DNA of 49,671 nt from the NCBI GenBank assembly GCA_016869675.1, contig VGDP01000024.1, forward strand, positions 1 through 49,671, in the 5' to 3' direction. The notes below the pieces were generated by a model. The model did no database searches. It was not told the DNA's origin and saw only the letters and a program-made list of their open reading frames with translations. A program made the translations under genes and the position numbers. This stretch comes from Alphaproteobacteria bacterium (GTDB taxonomy: Bacteria; Pseudomonadota; Alphaproteobacteria; SP197). Shown piece after piece: positions 9,330 through 19,265 of this stretch (position 1 is the stretch's first letter; each line of letters begins with the position of its first letter).

Positions 9330-10007
9330 ATGCCGGAAATAGTCTTCAACGGTCCTGAAGGGCGTCTGGAAGGCCGCTACCGCCACGGCCGGGCGCGCAA
9401 CGCGCCGATCGCCCTGATCCTGCATCCGCACCCGCGCCACGGCGGGACCATGAACAACAAGGTGGTCTACAGCCTGTTCCAGTCGTTCCACCGGGCCGGG
9501 TTCTCGGTGCTGCGGTTCAACTTCCGGGGTGTGGGCCGCAGCCAGGGCGTCTACGACAACGGCGTCGGCGAGATCAGCGACGCCACCTCGGCGTTCGACT
9601 GGATGCAGGCGTACAACCCGCACGCGGCCGGTTGCTGGATCGGCGGATTCTCGTTCGGCGCTTGGATCGCCATGCAGGTGCTGATGCGCCGGCCCGAGAT
9701 CGACAGCTTCGTGTGCGTAGCGCCGCCGGTCGGCCTCTACAACTTCGGCTTCCTCGAGCCGTGCCCGTCCTCGGGCCTCTTGATCCACGGCAGCGAGGAC
9801 CAACTCGTGCCCGCGCCCGACGTGCTCCGCCTGCGGGACCGGTTGTGCCGGCAGAAGGCGATCACCGTCGATTACACGGTGATCGACGGCGCCAACCACT
9901 TCTTCGACGCCCACGCCGGCGATTTCCAGGCGGCGGTCGACAGCTACCTGGCGCGCCGGACCAAGGACTACGTCCTGCGCGAGGGCGACGAGGACGAGGC
10001 GCGGTAG
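9330..10007 (+). CDS. Alpha/beta hydrolase (YcjY/serine-peptidase-like fold)
   Basis: A 225-aa cytosolic alpha/beta hydrolase. The oxyanion region HPHPRHGGTMNNKV precedes the nucleophile elbow GFSFG (Ser108). Asp157 (GSEDQLV) and His190 (GANHFF) complete the triad. This family is common in alphaproteobacteria and usually annotated only as an alpha/beta hydrolase, with substrate unknown. It is transcribed away from cysE, and its last 40 bp overlap the 3' end of anmK on the other strand. No clear ribosome site is visible before the ATG. Confidence 0.85.
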   Translation: MPEIVFNGPEGRLEGRYRHGRARNAPIALILHPHPRHGGTMNNKVVYSLFQSFHRAGFSVLRFNFRGVGRSQGVYDNGVGEISDATSAFDWMQAYNPHAAGCWIGGFSFGAWIAMQVLMRRPEIDSFVCVAPPVGLYNFGFLEPCPSSGLLIHGSEDQLVPAPDVLRLRDRLCRQKAITVDYTVIDGANHFFDAHAGDFQAAVDSYLARRTKDYVLREGDEDEAR

Positions 10008-11062
10008 AGCGCGCCACCGCTGACCGCTCGGCGCACCCCGGTGGTCGACGGTTCGGTCAGGGGCAAACCCCGAAGCGAACGCACCGCCAGGAACCCGAAC
10101 GCCTGCGCCTCGAGCGCGTCGCCGTTCCACCCCACCGACCCCACCGGTTCGACCGGGGCTTGCAGCACGCGGCCCAACGCCGCCATGAGCGTGGCGTTGC
10201 GCCGCCCGCCGCCGGCAACCAGCCAGCGCCGGGGCGGCTCGGGCAGATGGCGCACCGCGTGGGCGACCGCGCGCGCGGTCAGCGCGGTCAGGGTCGCCGC
10301 GCCGTCAGCCGCGCCCAGCCCCTCGGCCGGCGCGCCGAACGCGTCGCGGTCGATCGACTTGGGCGGCGGCCGCTCGAAGAAGGGATGGCGCAGCACCGCC
10401 GCGATGCGCTCGTCGTGGACCGTGCCCGACCCGGCCAAGGCGCCGCCGGCGTCGAAAGCCTGACCCGCGTGGCGCCGCACCCAGTCATCGAGCAGCGCGC
10501 CCCCCGGCCCGGTGTCAAAGGCGACCAGCGCGCCGTCCCGCCCGATCCAGGTGACGTTGGCGACGCCGCCGATGTTGAGCACGGCAAGCGGTCGTTCCAG
10601 GCCGGCGGCCAGCGCGCGGTGGAACACCGGCACCAGCGGCGCCCCCTGCCCGCCCGCCGCCATGTCGGCGCGCCGGAAGTCGGCGATCACGTCGATGCCG
10701 GTGCGCTCGGCCAGCAAGGCTGAGTCGCCGATCTGCCAGGTTATCCCTTCGTCGGGCCGGTGCTGGATGGTCTGGCCGTGGAAGCCGATCACGCGCACGG
10801 ATTCGCGCGCGGTCCCCGACGCGGCGAGCAACGACCCCACGGCGTCGGCATGGGCCAGTGTGAGCGCGCGCGCCATAGCCATCACATCGCCACGACCGCC
10901 AAGAACCGCGCGCAAACCCGCCCTCAGGCCTTCTTCGTAGGGGGTCGTGAGCGACGGCCCGAACCGGGCGATGGTCGCGCCGTCGGTCTCGATCAGCGCC
11001 GCGTCGACCCCGTCGAGCGAGGTTCCGCTCATCAGCCCGATGGCCAGCATCGCTTTGTCCAT
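9968..11062 (-). CDS. anmK: Anhydro-N-acetylmuramic acid kinase
   Basis: A 364-aa kinase of the AnmK family that hydrolyses the anhydro bond and phosphorylates anhydroMurNAc in peptidoglycan recycling. The signature [15 protein letters not shown] is at residues 9-23. [14 protein letters not shown] and the C-terminal [14 protein letters not shown] segment are present. The last residues ([11 protein letters not shown]) run past the family's normal end and overlap the hydrolase gene convergently. It is divergent from tyrS with a 50-bp gap. Confidence 0.93.
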   Translation of the reverse strand: MDKAMLAIGLMSGTSLDGVDAALIETDGATIARFGPSLTTPYEEGLRAGLRAVLGGRGDVMAMARALTLAHADAVGSLLAASGTARESVRVIGFHGQTIQHRPDEGITWQIGDSALLAERTGIDVIADFRRADMAAGGQGAPLVPVFHRALAAGLERPLAVLNIGGVANVTWIGRDGALVAFDTGPGGALLDDWVRRHAGQAFDAGGALAGSGTVHDERIAAVLRHPFFERPPPKSIDRDAFGAPAEGLGAADGAATLTALTARAVAHAVRHLPEPPRRWLVAGGGRRNATLMAALGRVLQAPVEPVGSVGWNGDALEAQAFGFLAVRSLRGLPLTEPSTTGVRRAVSGGALYRASSSSPSRRT

Positions 11063-11112
11063 CGCATCCCGCCGTGCTACAGCACCGCCGATTTCATCGC
11101 AGCGACCCGACC

Positions 11113-12375
11113 ATGACCTCGCCCAAACCGCGCTCCGACTTCCTCGACCGCGTCGTCAGCCGCGGCTTCCTGCACCAGTGCACCGACTTGGCGGCGCTGG
11201 ACGAACGGGCGCGCACGCGCACCATCGTCGCTTATATCGGGTTCGACTGCACCGCGCCCAGCCTGCACGTGGGCAACCTGCTGAGCATCATGCTGCTGCG
11301 CAACCTGCAACTCTCCGGTCACCGGCCGATCGTGCTGATGGGCGGCGGCACCACCAAGATCGGCGACCCGTCGTTCCGCGACGAAGCCCGCCCACTGCTG
11401 ACCGAGGCCGACATCGAGCGCAACAAGCAGGGCATCCAGCGTGTCTTCGCGCGCTACCTGGCGTTCGGCAACGGGTCAACCGACGCGATCATGGTCGACA
11501 ACGCCGAGTGGCTCGACCGTCTCGCCTACATCCCGTTCCTGCGCGAGGTCGGCGCCCACTTCTCGGTTAACCGCATGCTCGCGTTCGAGAGCGTCAAGCT
11601 GCGGCTCGAGCGCGAGAAGCCGCTGTCGTTCCTCGAGTTCAACTACATGATCCTGCAGGCATACGACTTCGTCGAGCTGGGCCGCCGCTACGGCTGCGTG
11701 CTGCAGATGGGCGGGTCCGACCAGTGGGGCAACATCGTCAACGGCGTCGAACTCGGCCGCCGGCTGGACGACCGCGAGCTGTTCGGGTTGACCACGCCGC
11801 TGCTGACCACCGCGTCAGGCGCCAAGATGGGCAAGACGGCCCGGGACGCGGTCTGGCTGAACGCCGAGCAACGTTCGCCCTGGGACTTCTGGCAGTTCTG
11901 GCGCAACACCGAGGACGCCGACGTCGGCCGCTTCCTGCGGCTCTACACCGACCTGCCGCTCGACGAGATCGCGCGGCTGGAGGCGCTGCGGGGCGTCGAG
12001 ATCAACAACGCCAAGAAGGTCCTGGCCGACGAGGCCACCATGCTCGCCCACGGCGCCGCCGCCGCCGCCGAGGCGGCCGAAACCGCGCGGCTGACCTTCG
12101 AGGAAGGCGCCACGGGCGATGCGCTGCCTGTGCTGGCGGTGCCGCGCGCCGAGCTCGCCGCCGGCATCGCCGCGTTCGAGCTGCTCCGCCGCGCCGGGCT
12201 CGCGGCGTCGGGTGGCGAGGCGCGGCGCCTGATCAAGGGTGGCGGTGCCCGGTTGAACGACCGGGTGATCGTGGGCGAGACCCACGCCGTCAGCGCGGCC
12301 GACCTGGACGACACGGGCACGCTCAAGTTGTCGGCCGGTCGCAAGAAGCACGCGCTCGTCCGCGTCGAAGAGTAG
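11113..12375 (+). CDS. tyrS: Tyrosyl-tRNA synthetase
   Basis: A 420-aa class I synthetase. The HIGH-equivalent motif LHVGN is in [12 protein letters not shown], the KMSKS-equivalent in GAKMGKT, and the tyrosine pocket includes YMILQAYDF and [12 protein letters not shown]-terminal S4 RNA-binding domain starts near [20 protein letters not shown] and contains [18 protein letters not shown]. The start [12 protein letters not shown] (ATG 11113) was preferred over an ATG 13 codons upstream because it fits the family N-terminus. Confidence 0.95.
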   Translation: MTSPKPRSDFLDRVVSRGFLHQCTDLAALDERARTRTIVAYIGFDCTAPSLHVGNLLSIMLLRNLQLSGHRPIVLMGGGTTKIGDPSFRDEARPLLTEADIERNKQGIQRVFARYLAFGNGSTDAIMVDNAEWLDRLAYIPFLREVGAHFSVNRMLAFESVKLRLEREKPLSFLEFNYMILQAYDFVELGRRYGCVLQMGGSDQWGNIVNGVELGRRLDDRELFGLTTPLLTTASGAKMGKTARDAVWLNAEQRSPWDFWQFWRNTEDADVGRFLRLYTDLPLDEIARLEALRGVEINNAKKVLADEATMLAHGAAAAAEAAETARLTFEEGATGDALPVLAVPRAELAAGIAAFELLRRAGLAASGGEARRLIKGGGARLNDRVIVGETHAVSAADLDDTGTLKLSAGRKKHALVRVEE

Positions 12376-12396
12376 GTAGCCAAGGAGCCAGCTACC
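12375..12396. terminator. Hairpin spanning both stop codons at the tyrS/DUF3971 junction
   Basis: GGTAGC (12375-12380) pairs with GCTACC (12391-12396) across a 10-nt loop. The left arm begins at the last base of the tyrS TAG and the right arm contains the TAG of the opposite gene. There is no T-run, so termination is uncertain. The hairpin is symmetrical and could act on both strands. Confidence 0.3.
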
Positions 12397-15300
12397 GCTG
12401 CTGCTCGCCGGTGCCGGTTTCGTCGGGCAGCGGCGGTTGTACGGCGCCCTCGGGGAACTCGAACAGCTCGCGCAGAAAGCCGGGCGCCAGGGTGGCGAGC
12501 GGGTCGACCAACACGTCCGGATTGTCGAGCGGTCCCTTGACCGCGTAGGTGGCGGCGAACAGCCCCTCGCCCTCGCCGCCGACCAGCAGTTCACCCAGAA
12601 CGGGCACCTCACCGAGCACCGTGTTGATGGTGTAGACCGGCACCACGGTGCCGCGCAGATCGATGACGTCCGCCGCGATGTCGATGGTGCCTTCGCCGTT
12701 GAGCCCGAGCGAGCCGCCCCAGGCGCGCGCCTTGCCGATCGTGATCAGGTCGTCGGTCTTGACGATCGGGATGTCCGCCTTGCTGAACGGCACGCCTTCT
12801 CCCTGCAGCAACGCGCTGATCGTGGTGAACGAGCCGAGCGCCAGGATCTTCGCCAGGATCGGCGCGTCGCGCACCTTGAAGTCGCTCATCATCATGCGTC
12901 CCGTCATCGGGCGCGCCGGGTCGGCGTCGTCGATGGCGGCGCTGATCTCGAGCCGGCCGCCCATCACGTTGTCGAACACGTCGAACAGCCGCAGCACGTC
13001 ACCGGCGTCGGCCGCGTCGACCGTGAAGGTACGCTGCCCGTTCATCGGCTGGATCGCCATGACCATGGGGGCGCCGCTGGCCGTGGCGCCGGCGAATGCC
13101 AGGTGCGCGAAGCGGTCGTCGGCGAAGTCCGTCGCGATGGTCACGCCGGTCAGGGCCGTGCCGGGGCGGAGGTAGAGGGAGTCGATCGCGCCCGTCAGCC
13201 GGAACGGCGGCAGCGGCTCGTCCTCGCCGGCCTCGCCCGTCAACGAATCTAGGAACGGCTCCAGGTCGACCGCCCGAGCGTCGAGGGCGACGTCATAGCC
13301 CGCCGGGCTCCAGGCCAGCGTCCCGGCCAGTTCGTTGACGCCGAGCGCGAGTCGCCGGGCCTCGACCCACCCCGAGGCGCCGTCCGCGCCGAGCGCGCCC
13401 GCCCCGTCGAACACGAGACCGCCGGCGGCCACGGTCACGGATTCGACGGCCGTCGCGCCATCGGTCGCCGTGACCCAGGTCGCGGACCCGGTGCCCGGCT
13501 CGCCCACCGCCTTGGTCCAGCCCGCCTCGGCCAGCGCGATCGCCGCGCCGGTCAGGGCGGCCTCGGCCTCCAGCCGCGTGCCGCCGTCGGTCTTCGCGAT
13601 CGTCAGACGGGCGTCGATCGGCCCAGTCAGCCAAGCGAGCGCCGGCAGGCCGAGCGCGGCGCGCGCGGCGTCGTCGAGCCGGCCGGCCAGCGTGGCGCGC
13701 AGGCCGCCGCCCGCCATGTCCGCGCCGAGCGACGCGGCCAGCGGCACGCCTGCCAGGACGACCGTGCCGTCGGCCTTGGCCGTCATGCCCTCGACGACCA
13801 GGTCGAGCGCGCCGTCCGTGACGGCGAGCCCCGGCGCCGCCTCGGCCATCGTCACACGCTCGAGTCGGGCCATGGCGGTCACCGCCACGTCGTCGCGTTT
13901 GAGGTCGTTGAACCGGGGCAGGGTCACGGCGATCGTCCCGGTGGCCTGCCCACCCACGCCCTGCGCCGCCAGATCGGCGACGCCACCCAGGCCCAGACTC
14001 GGCTCGGACGCCAGGCGCAGGGCGGCATCCAAGGGCCCCGCCAGGGCGACATCGACGGTCAGACCCTGGTTGCCGTCGAGGCTCGGCATCGTGACCGCGC
14101 CGTCGCCGACGGTCAGGCCCGCGGACTGGCCGGTCAGGCCGTCGACCTTCAGCGCGTAGTCGGCCAGGACCACCTTGCCGTTCACGCTCTCGACCGGCGG
14201 CAGCGGCGCCTTGTAGACGACCGTCGCGTCGCCGACGTCGAGCGCAAGGCTCAGCCCGTGCAGCGGCGATTCATCGCGGCCCAAGGCGGCGATCTCGGCG
14301 ACCAGGCCGATGGTCCCCGATCGCACCGTGCCGGCCAGCAGGTTCTCCGCCAGCCAGGTCCGCGGGCCGACGCCCAGGTCGATGGGCCAGAAGCCAAGCA
14401 CGTCGTCGATGGTGATGCCCATCACCGTGGCTTGCAGATCGACCACACCGCCGCGGTCCAGGTCGATAAAGCGTGCCGTGCCGTCCAGGCCGCCGGCGCC
14501 CACGTCCAGCTCGAAGGAATCGACCACCACCGTGTTCGGCCCGCCTTCGGTGTGGGCGCGCACGTTGATGCCCTTGACCTCGCGCGGCGCACCGAGCACG
14601 CCGCCCGGATCGACCGCACCGGGCGCGCTCCACGCTACGACGTCGGCGGCAAGAACGTTCAGCGCGTCGTCGAGACGCACGTTCACCACGCCGCCGAACG
14701 CCAGGTCGACGTCGGCGAGCGGCGCGAGCGCCGCCGTCAGCGCGGCCAACTTGGCGGGGCGCACGCCGCCGAAGCGCACGGTCAACGCCAGGTCGGGTGC
14801 GTCGCGCCGGGCCAGCAGGTTCGCGTTCATGTGCGCGGTCGGATCGCCGAACGGCAGGCGCGCGACGGCTTCGAGCACGACGCCATCGTCGACTCGATCG
14901 ATCGCCAGGTCGAGCGCGTCGGCACGCCAGGCGATGCCCAAGGCCTCGTCCTCGAACGCCACGGCGCCGTCGGAAATGGCGATGCGGTCGAGGCGCGCGA
15001 GCGGGCGGCGCGGATCGGGGTTCGGTCCCAGGTCGGCGAGGATCGTGCGCCAGCCCTCGTCGCCCGCCGTGTCGTCGGCCGTGGCGGCCCCGGCGGTCTC
15101 GGACCCGCCGATCGTGATGCGCCCGTCGGCGCGGCGCACGACCCGCAGCAGCGGCCGCTCGACGACCAGGCTAACCGGCACGATCAACCCGACCAGAAGC
15201 TGGCGCAGCGACAGGCCGATGCTTACCTCGGGCGCGACCAGCATTAGATTGCCCGCGTCGTCGACGATGCGCACACGCTGCACGCGGATGTCCAGCGCGC

Positions 15301-15514
15301 TCGGCCATTCGCCCAGCACCAGCACGGTGTCGTCGAAGGCGAAGCTGTAGCCCGCCGCCTGGCCGCTCAGCGCCTCGGCCAGTTGCGGCGACAGGGGCGC
15401 CAGGCTGATCGGCCCGCCGCTCAGACGCCACAGCACCAGCGCCAGCGCCACCAGCACGGCGCCCAGGACGCCGGCCAGACCGTGCACGACGGCGTGGCGC
15501 GCATGACGGATCAT
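12392..15514 (-). CDS. Large AsmA-like / DUF3971 (YhdP-type) envelope protein
   Basis: About 1,040 residues. An N-terminal membrane anchor (VVHGLAGVLGAVLVALALVL) is followed by a long periplasmic region rich in beta-strand repeats. The C-terminal AsmA-like part includes GRMMMSDFKVRDAPILAKIL and LGLNGEGTIDIAADVIDLRG. Members of the YhdP/AsmA group are bridge-like proteins proposed to move phospholipids to the outer membrane. ATG at 15514 was preferred over a TTG at 15583 because the anchor follows directly and the TTG would leave only 8 bp to glnE. Either start has a weak ribosome site. Gene is convergent with tyrS. Confidence 0.85.
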   Translation of the reverse strand: MIRHARHAVVHGLAGVLGAVLVALALVLWRLSGGPISLAPLSPQLAEALSGQAAGYSFAFDDTVLVLGEWPSALDIRVQRVRIVDDAGNLMLVAPEVSIGLSLRQLLVGLIVPVSLVVERPLLRVVRRADGRITIGGSETAGAATADDTAGDEGWRTILADLGPNPDPRRPLARLDRIAISDGAVAFEDEALGIAWRADALDLAIDRVDDGVVLEAVARLPFGDPTAHMNANLLARRDAPDLALTVRFGGVRPAKLAALTAALAPLADVDLAFGGVVNVRLDDALNVLAADVVAWSAPGAVDPGGVLGAPREVKGINVRAHTEGGPNTVVVDSFELDVGAGGLDGTARFIDLDRGGVVDLQATVMGITIDDVLGFWPIDLGVGPRTWLAENLLAGTVRSGTIGLVAEIAALGRDESPLHGLSLALDVGDATVVYKAPLPPVESVNGKVVLADYALKVDGLTGQSAGLTVGDGAVTMPSLDGNQGLTVDVALAGPLDAALRLASEPSLGLGGVADLAAQGVGGQATGTIAVTLPRFNDLKRDDVAVTAMARLERVTMAEAAPGLAVTDGALDLVVEGMTAKADGTVVLAGVPLAASLGADMAGGGLRATLAGRLDDAARAALGLPALAWLTGPIDARLTIAKTDGGTRLEAEAALTGAAIALAEAGWTKAVGEPGTGSATWVTATDGATAVESVTVAAGGLVFDGAGALGADGASGWVEARRLALGVNELAGTLAWSPAGYDVALDARAVDLEPFLDSLTGEAGEDEPLPPFRLTGAIDSLYLRPGTALTGVTIATDFADDRFAHLAFAGATASGAPMVMAIQPMNGQRTFTVDAADAGDVLRLFDVFDNVMGGRLEISAAIDDADPARPMTGRMMMSDFKVRDAPILAKILALGSFTTISALLQGEGVPFSKADIPIVKTDDLITIGKARAWGGSLGLNGEGTIDIAADVIDLRGTVVPVYTINTVLGEVPVLGELLVGGEGEGLFAATYAVKGPLDNPDVLVDPLATLAPGFLRELFEFPEGAVQPPLPDETGTGEQQR

Positions 15515-15591
15515 CGGACGCGAAGCCGCCGCGAAGGGTTGACCGAGGATCGACGCTTGGCCACTTTCACCCTTACCAGCCAAGGGGTGGA

Positions 15592-18540
15592 ATGACCGAC
15601 TATAGCGTGCTCGACGGCGTTCGCACCCTGCCGCGCGCGGCGGACACGGCGCGCGCGCGGCACGGCCGCGCGACGTGGCTCGAGGCCGCCGAGACAGAAC
15701 CAGCGTTGGCCGATGCGGCCCGCCGGGCGATGGGCCATGAGCCCTTACTCGCCCTGGCGGACGCGGTCTTCGGCAACAGCCCGTTCCTGACCCGTTGCCT
15801 GGTCGCGGAACCGGACGTGCTGGTGCGGTTCGCCACGGCCGGGCCGGCGGCGCTGGTCGATGAGGCCCTCGCCGACCTGACCGCCGCCGACCGGGACGAC
15901 CGGCCGAAACTCATGCGCCGCCTGCGCGTGGCGCGCGCGCGAGTGGCCGCGACAGTGGCGTTGGCGGACATCGCCGGCCTCTGGCCGCTGGGCCGTGTCA
16001 CCGACACGCTCAGCGCGCTCGCCGACGCGGCGGTTGGCGCGGCGCTGCGCCACCTGCTGCGCGGTCTGGCGGCCGAGGGCCTGATCGAGCTTGTCGACGG
16101 GGACGCGCCCGAACGCGGCTCGGGCCTGTTCGTCCTGGCGCTCGGCAAGCTCGGCGCGCGCGAGCTCAACTACTCGAGCGACATCGACATCATGGTGCTC
16201 TACGACGGCGATGTCGTGCGCTGGACCGGCGACGGCCACCCGCAGGCGGCGTTCGTGCGGCTGACCCGTGACCTGGTGCGCATCCTGCAGGAACGCACGG
16301 CGGACGGTTTTGTCGTGCGCACCGACCTGCGCCTGCGGCCCGACCCGGCGGCGACTCCGCTGGCGCTCTCGGCCGAGGCGGCCGAGCTCTACTACGAAAG
16401 CCTGGGCCAGAACTGGGAACGCGCCGCCATGATCAAGGCGCGCGTCATGGCCGGCGATGCCGAGGCCGGCGAGCAGTTCCTGCGCCGGCTCGGCCCCTTC
16501 GTCTGGCGTCGGCACCTGGACTTCGCCGCGATCCAGGACATCCACTCGATCAAGCGGCAGATCAACGCCCACCACGGCGGCGAACGCATCGCGATTTCCG
16601 GGCACGACATCAAAGTGGGGCGCGGCGGCATCCGCGAGATCGAGTTCTACGCCCAGACCCAGCAGCTCATCTGGGGCGGGCGCGACCCGAATCTGCGCGC
16701 GCACGCGACGTGCGATGCCCTGCGCGCGCTGACCGTGGCGGGACGCATGACCGAGGATGCCTGCGCCGAGCTGGTCGAGGCGTACCGCTTCCTGCGCACA
16801 GTCGAGCACCGCCTGCAGATGATCGACGACCAGCAGACCCAGACCCTGCCCGCGACCGAGGACAAGCTGGCCCAGCTCGCCACGTTCCTCGGCCACGACA
16901 CGGGGCCGGCGTTCGCCGAGGCGCTGCGCGCCCGGCTCGAGACCGTCGAGAAGCGCTACGCGGTGCTGTTCGAGGAAGCGCCCGAGCTGGCGCCGCAGGC
17001 CGGCAGCCTGGTGTTCACCGGCACCGAGGACGACCCCGAGACGTTGAAGACCCTGGCGCGGCTCGGCTTCGGCAACGCGCCCACGGTGGCGGCGGCGATC
17101 CGCAGTTGGCACCACGGCCGATACCGCGCCATGCGCTCGACGCGGGCGCGCGAACTGCTGACCGAGATCACGCCGACGCTGCTGGCCGCGCTGGGGCGCA
17201 CCGCCGACCCGGACGCCGCGCTGGCCCGGTTCGACGAGTTCCTGCGCAACCTGCCGGCGGGCGTGCAGCTCTTCTCGCTGTTCTACAGCCGCTCGCACCT
17301 GCTGGACCTGATGGCGACGATCATGGGCACGGCCCCGCGTCTCGCCGGCATGCTGAGCCACAACGTCCTGCTGCTCGACAGCGTGCTCGGCGCCGACTTC
17401 GACGAGCCCCTGCCGCCCGCCGACGCGCTGACGAACGCGCTGGCCGCCGCACTCGAGCCGGCGCGCAACGACGAGGACGTGCTCGACATCGCGCGCCGCT
17501 GGACCCACGACCGCCAGTTTCAGGTCGGCGTGCAGATGCTGCGCCGGACCGTGCCACCCGAGCGGGCGCACGCCATGCTCTCGGACGTGGCCGAGGCGGT
17601 CGTACGCGCCATGCTGCCGCGCATCGAGGCGTCGTTCACGCGCGTTCACGGCTGCGTCCCCGGCGCCGGCTTCGCCGTGCTCGGTCTGGGCAGGCTGGGC
17701 GGCCGCGAGATGACGGCGACCTCCGATCTCGACCTTATCTTCGTCTATCGCATCGGCGGCGGCGCCGAGGCCTCGGACGGCGCCAAGCCGTTGCCCGCCA
17801 GCACGTACTTCGCCCGGCTCAGCCAGCGCCTGCTGAACGCGCTCACGGTGCCGACCGCCGAGGGCCGCCTGTTCGACATCGACATGCGCCTGCGGCCCTC
17901 GGGCGCCAAGGGGCCGGTCGCCTCGGAGCTCGCCGGTTTTCTCGACTACCAGCGGAACCAGGCGTGGACGTGGGAACACATGGCGCTGACGCGGGCACGC
18001 GTGCTGGCGGCCCCCCCCGACCTGCGCGCCAACCTGGAAGCAGGCGTGCGCGCTGTACTGACCGCCGAGCGCCAGCCCGCCGGCCTGGCCGCCGAGATCG
18101 CCGACATGCGCCGGCGCATCGCCGCCGAGCACGGCACCGACGACCCGTGGAACGTCAAGCACGTGGCGGGCGGCTTGGTCGACATCGACTTCATCGCCCA
18201 GTTCGTGCAGCTGCGCGACGCCGCGCGCCTCCCTGACATCCTGCGGACCAACACTGTCGAGGCGCTGCACCGGGCCGGCGCCGCCGGCAGCCTGGATGAT
18301 GCCGACGTGCAGGTGCTGACCCACGCCGCGCTGGTGCTGGGTCGGGTGCAGGGCCTGCAACGCCTGACGCTCGCGGACCATCGGCCCGGCGCCACCCTTC
18401 CCCGCCCGCTGGTCGAATTGCTGGCTGCGGCGACCGGGACGGCCGGGCTCGATGACCTGAGAGCTGCCCTCCTCAGGATCGAGGCGGACGTCGCGGCGCG
18501 GTACCGGCGCCTCGTGGTCGACGCGGCGGCAACGTCTTAG
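15592..18540 (+). CDS. glnE: Glutamine synthetase adenylyltransferase/deadenylase
   Basis: A 982-aa bifunctional enzyme that attaches and removes AMP on glutamine synthetase in response to PII and glutamine. It has two nucleotidyltransferase domains. The N-terminal one has ALGKLGARELNYSSDIDIM (about residues 183-201), the C-terminal one has LGLGRLGGREMTATSDLDL (about residues 697-715). Both GxGxxG...DxD motifs are intact. A ribosome site (AAGGGG) lies 6 bp before the ATG. The last 68 bp overlap the convergent regulator gene. Confidence 0.96.
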   Translation: MTDYSVLDGVRTLPRAADTARARHGRATWLEAAETEPALADAARRAMGHEPLLALADAVFGNSPFLTRCLVAEPDVLVRFATAGPAALVDEALADLTAADRDDRPKLMRRLRVARARVAATVALADIAGLWPLGRVTDTLSALADAAVGAALRHLLRGLAAEGLIELVDGDAPERGSGLFVLALGKLGARELNYSSDIDIMVLYDGDVVRWTGDGHPQAAFVRLTRDLVRILQERTADGFVVRTDLRLRPDPAATPLALSAEAAELYYESLGQNWERAAMIKARVMAGDAEAGEQFLRRLGPFVWRRHLDFAAIQDIHSIKRQINAHHGGERIAISGHDIKVGRGGIREIEFYAQTQQLIWGGRDPNLRAHATCDALRALTVAGRMTEDACAELVEAYRFLRTVEHRLQMIDDQQTQTLPATEDKLAQLATFLGHDTGPAFAEALRARLETVEKRYAVLFEEAPELAPQAGSLVFTGTEDDPETLKTLARLGFGNAPTVAAAIRSWHHGRYRAMRSTRARELLTEITPTLLAALGRTADPDAALARFDEFLRNLPAGVQLFSLFYSRSHLLDLMATIMGTAPRLAGMLSHNVLLLDSVLGADFDEPLPPADALTNALAAALEPARNDEDVLDIARRWTHDRQFQVGVQMLRRTVPPERAHAMLSDVAEAVVRAMLPRIEASFTRVHGCVPGAGFAVLGLGRLGGREMTATSDLDLIFVYRIGGGAEASDGAKPLPASTYFARLSQRLLNALTVPTAEGRLFDIDMRLRPSGAKGPVASELAGFLDYQRNQAWTWEHMALTRARVLAAPPDLRANLEAGVRAVLTAERQPAGLAAEIADMRRRIAAEHGTDDPWNVKHVAGGLVDIDFIAQFVQLRDAARLPDILRTNTVEALHRAGAAGSLDDADVQVLTHAALVLGRVQGLQRLTLADHRPGATLPRPLVELLAAATGTAGLDDLRAALLRIEADVAARYRRLVVDAAATS

Positions 18541-19162
18541 CGGCTGGCGCGATGCGGTAGGCGCAACGGCGCGCGCCGGCCAGCAGATGATCGACGCGCT
18601 CGACCGTCACCGCTGGCCCCAGCACGGCGCGGAACAGGTCGAGCTCGGACCGGCACAGCCCCTGGCATGCCCGGGCGGCGGCGTACACGGGGCAGTGATT
18701 CTCGACCAGTAGGAAGCCGTCGGTATCCTCGCGCCATTCGGCCATGTAGCCTTCCTCGGCGCGCAGCGCGGCGAGGCGCGCGATCCGCTCGGCCAAGGCG
18801 CGGGCCCCGCCGATCCGGGCCTTGTACACCGCGCGCGCGTCCGCCTCGCGTCGCGCGATCAGACGATCGAGGCCGGCCGTGCCGAAGACGCCGCGCGCCG
18901 CCGCGATGAGCTCTAGGGTCAGGCCGGCATGGTTATCAGGAAAACGCGCGTGGCTGGCCTCGGTCAGGTGCCAGACGCGGCGTGGTCGGCCGACGCCGGC
19001 GCGCTCGTCGCGATGCCCGACCAGGCCCTCGCGCGCCAGCCGCTCCATGCCCTGGCGCACGGCGACCGCGCTGATGCCGAGCCGACGCGCGAGCGCCGGG
19101 GCACCTTGCGGTCCCGCAGCCTTGAGGGAGTGGAGCAGACGATCGCCACCGCGCGTGTCCAT
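18473..19162 (-). CDS. SufR-like winged-helix regulator with four conserved cysteines
   Basis: A 229-aa regulator. The N-terminal winged HTH (ALARRLGISAVAVRQGMERL, residues 23-42) is followed by a wing GVGRPRRVWHLTE. The C-terminal half has Cys157 (NHCPVYAAAR), Cys166 and Cys170 (ACQGLCRSEL) and Cys200 (GARRCAYRI). This layout resembles SufR-type Fe-S-binding repressors. Cluster binding here is inferred. The Arg/Pro-rich end (after residue 205) overlaps glnE and may be a read-on tail. It is divergent from two MFS transporter genes, which are its likely targets. Confidence 0.8.
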   Translation of the reverse strand: MDTRGGDRLLHSLKAAGPQGAPALARRLGISAVAVRQGMERLAREGLVGHRDERAGVGRPRRVWHLTEASHARFPDNHAGLTLELIAAARGVFGTAGLDRLIARREADARAVYKARIGGARALAERIARLAALRAEEGYMAEWREDTDGFLLVENHCPVYAAARACQGLCRSELDLFRAVLGPAVTVERVDHLLAGARRCAYRIAPAAKTLPPRRPRGAGTAPRRPPRS

Positions 19163-19265
19163 GGTGTCTACTCTACCAAGGCGTCATGATTTTGAAAAGC
19201 TATTGCTTTCTTAATTGTCGTGCCGTATACCTGCGCACCGACGCGCACAGGGTTGGGTGTTCCTC
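19163..19265. promoter_or_regulatory. Divergent regulator/MFS control region with near-palindrome
   Basis: This 103-bp gap is AT-rich for the window. A near-palindrome, GAAAAGC-TATT-GCTTTC (19194-19210), sits at its centre. On the plus strand TTGCTT (19203-19208) and GTATAC (19225-19230) are 16 bp apart and could form a promoter for the MFS pair. The palindrome overlaps this -35, a sensible repressor position. No direct evidence links it to the adjacent regulator. Confidence 0.35.

Noticed and set aside
15745-18381. Long antisense open frame (878 codons) opposite glnE
   Set aside because: It is a shadow frame produced by high GC. glnE matches its family along the full length, and the antisense product is Arg/His/Gly-rich without recognisable domains.
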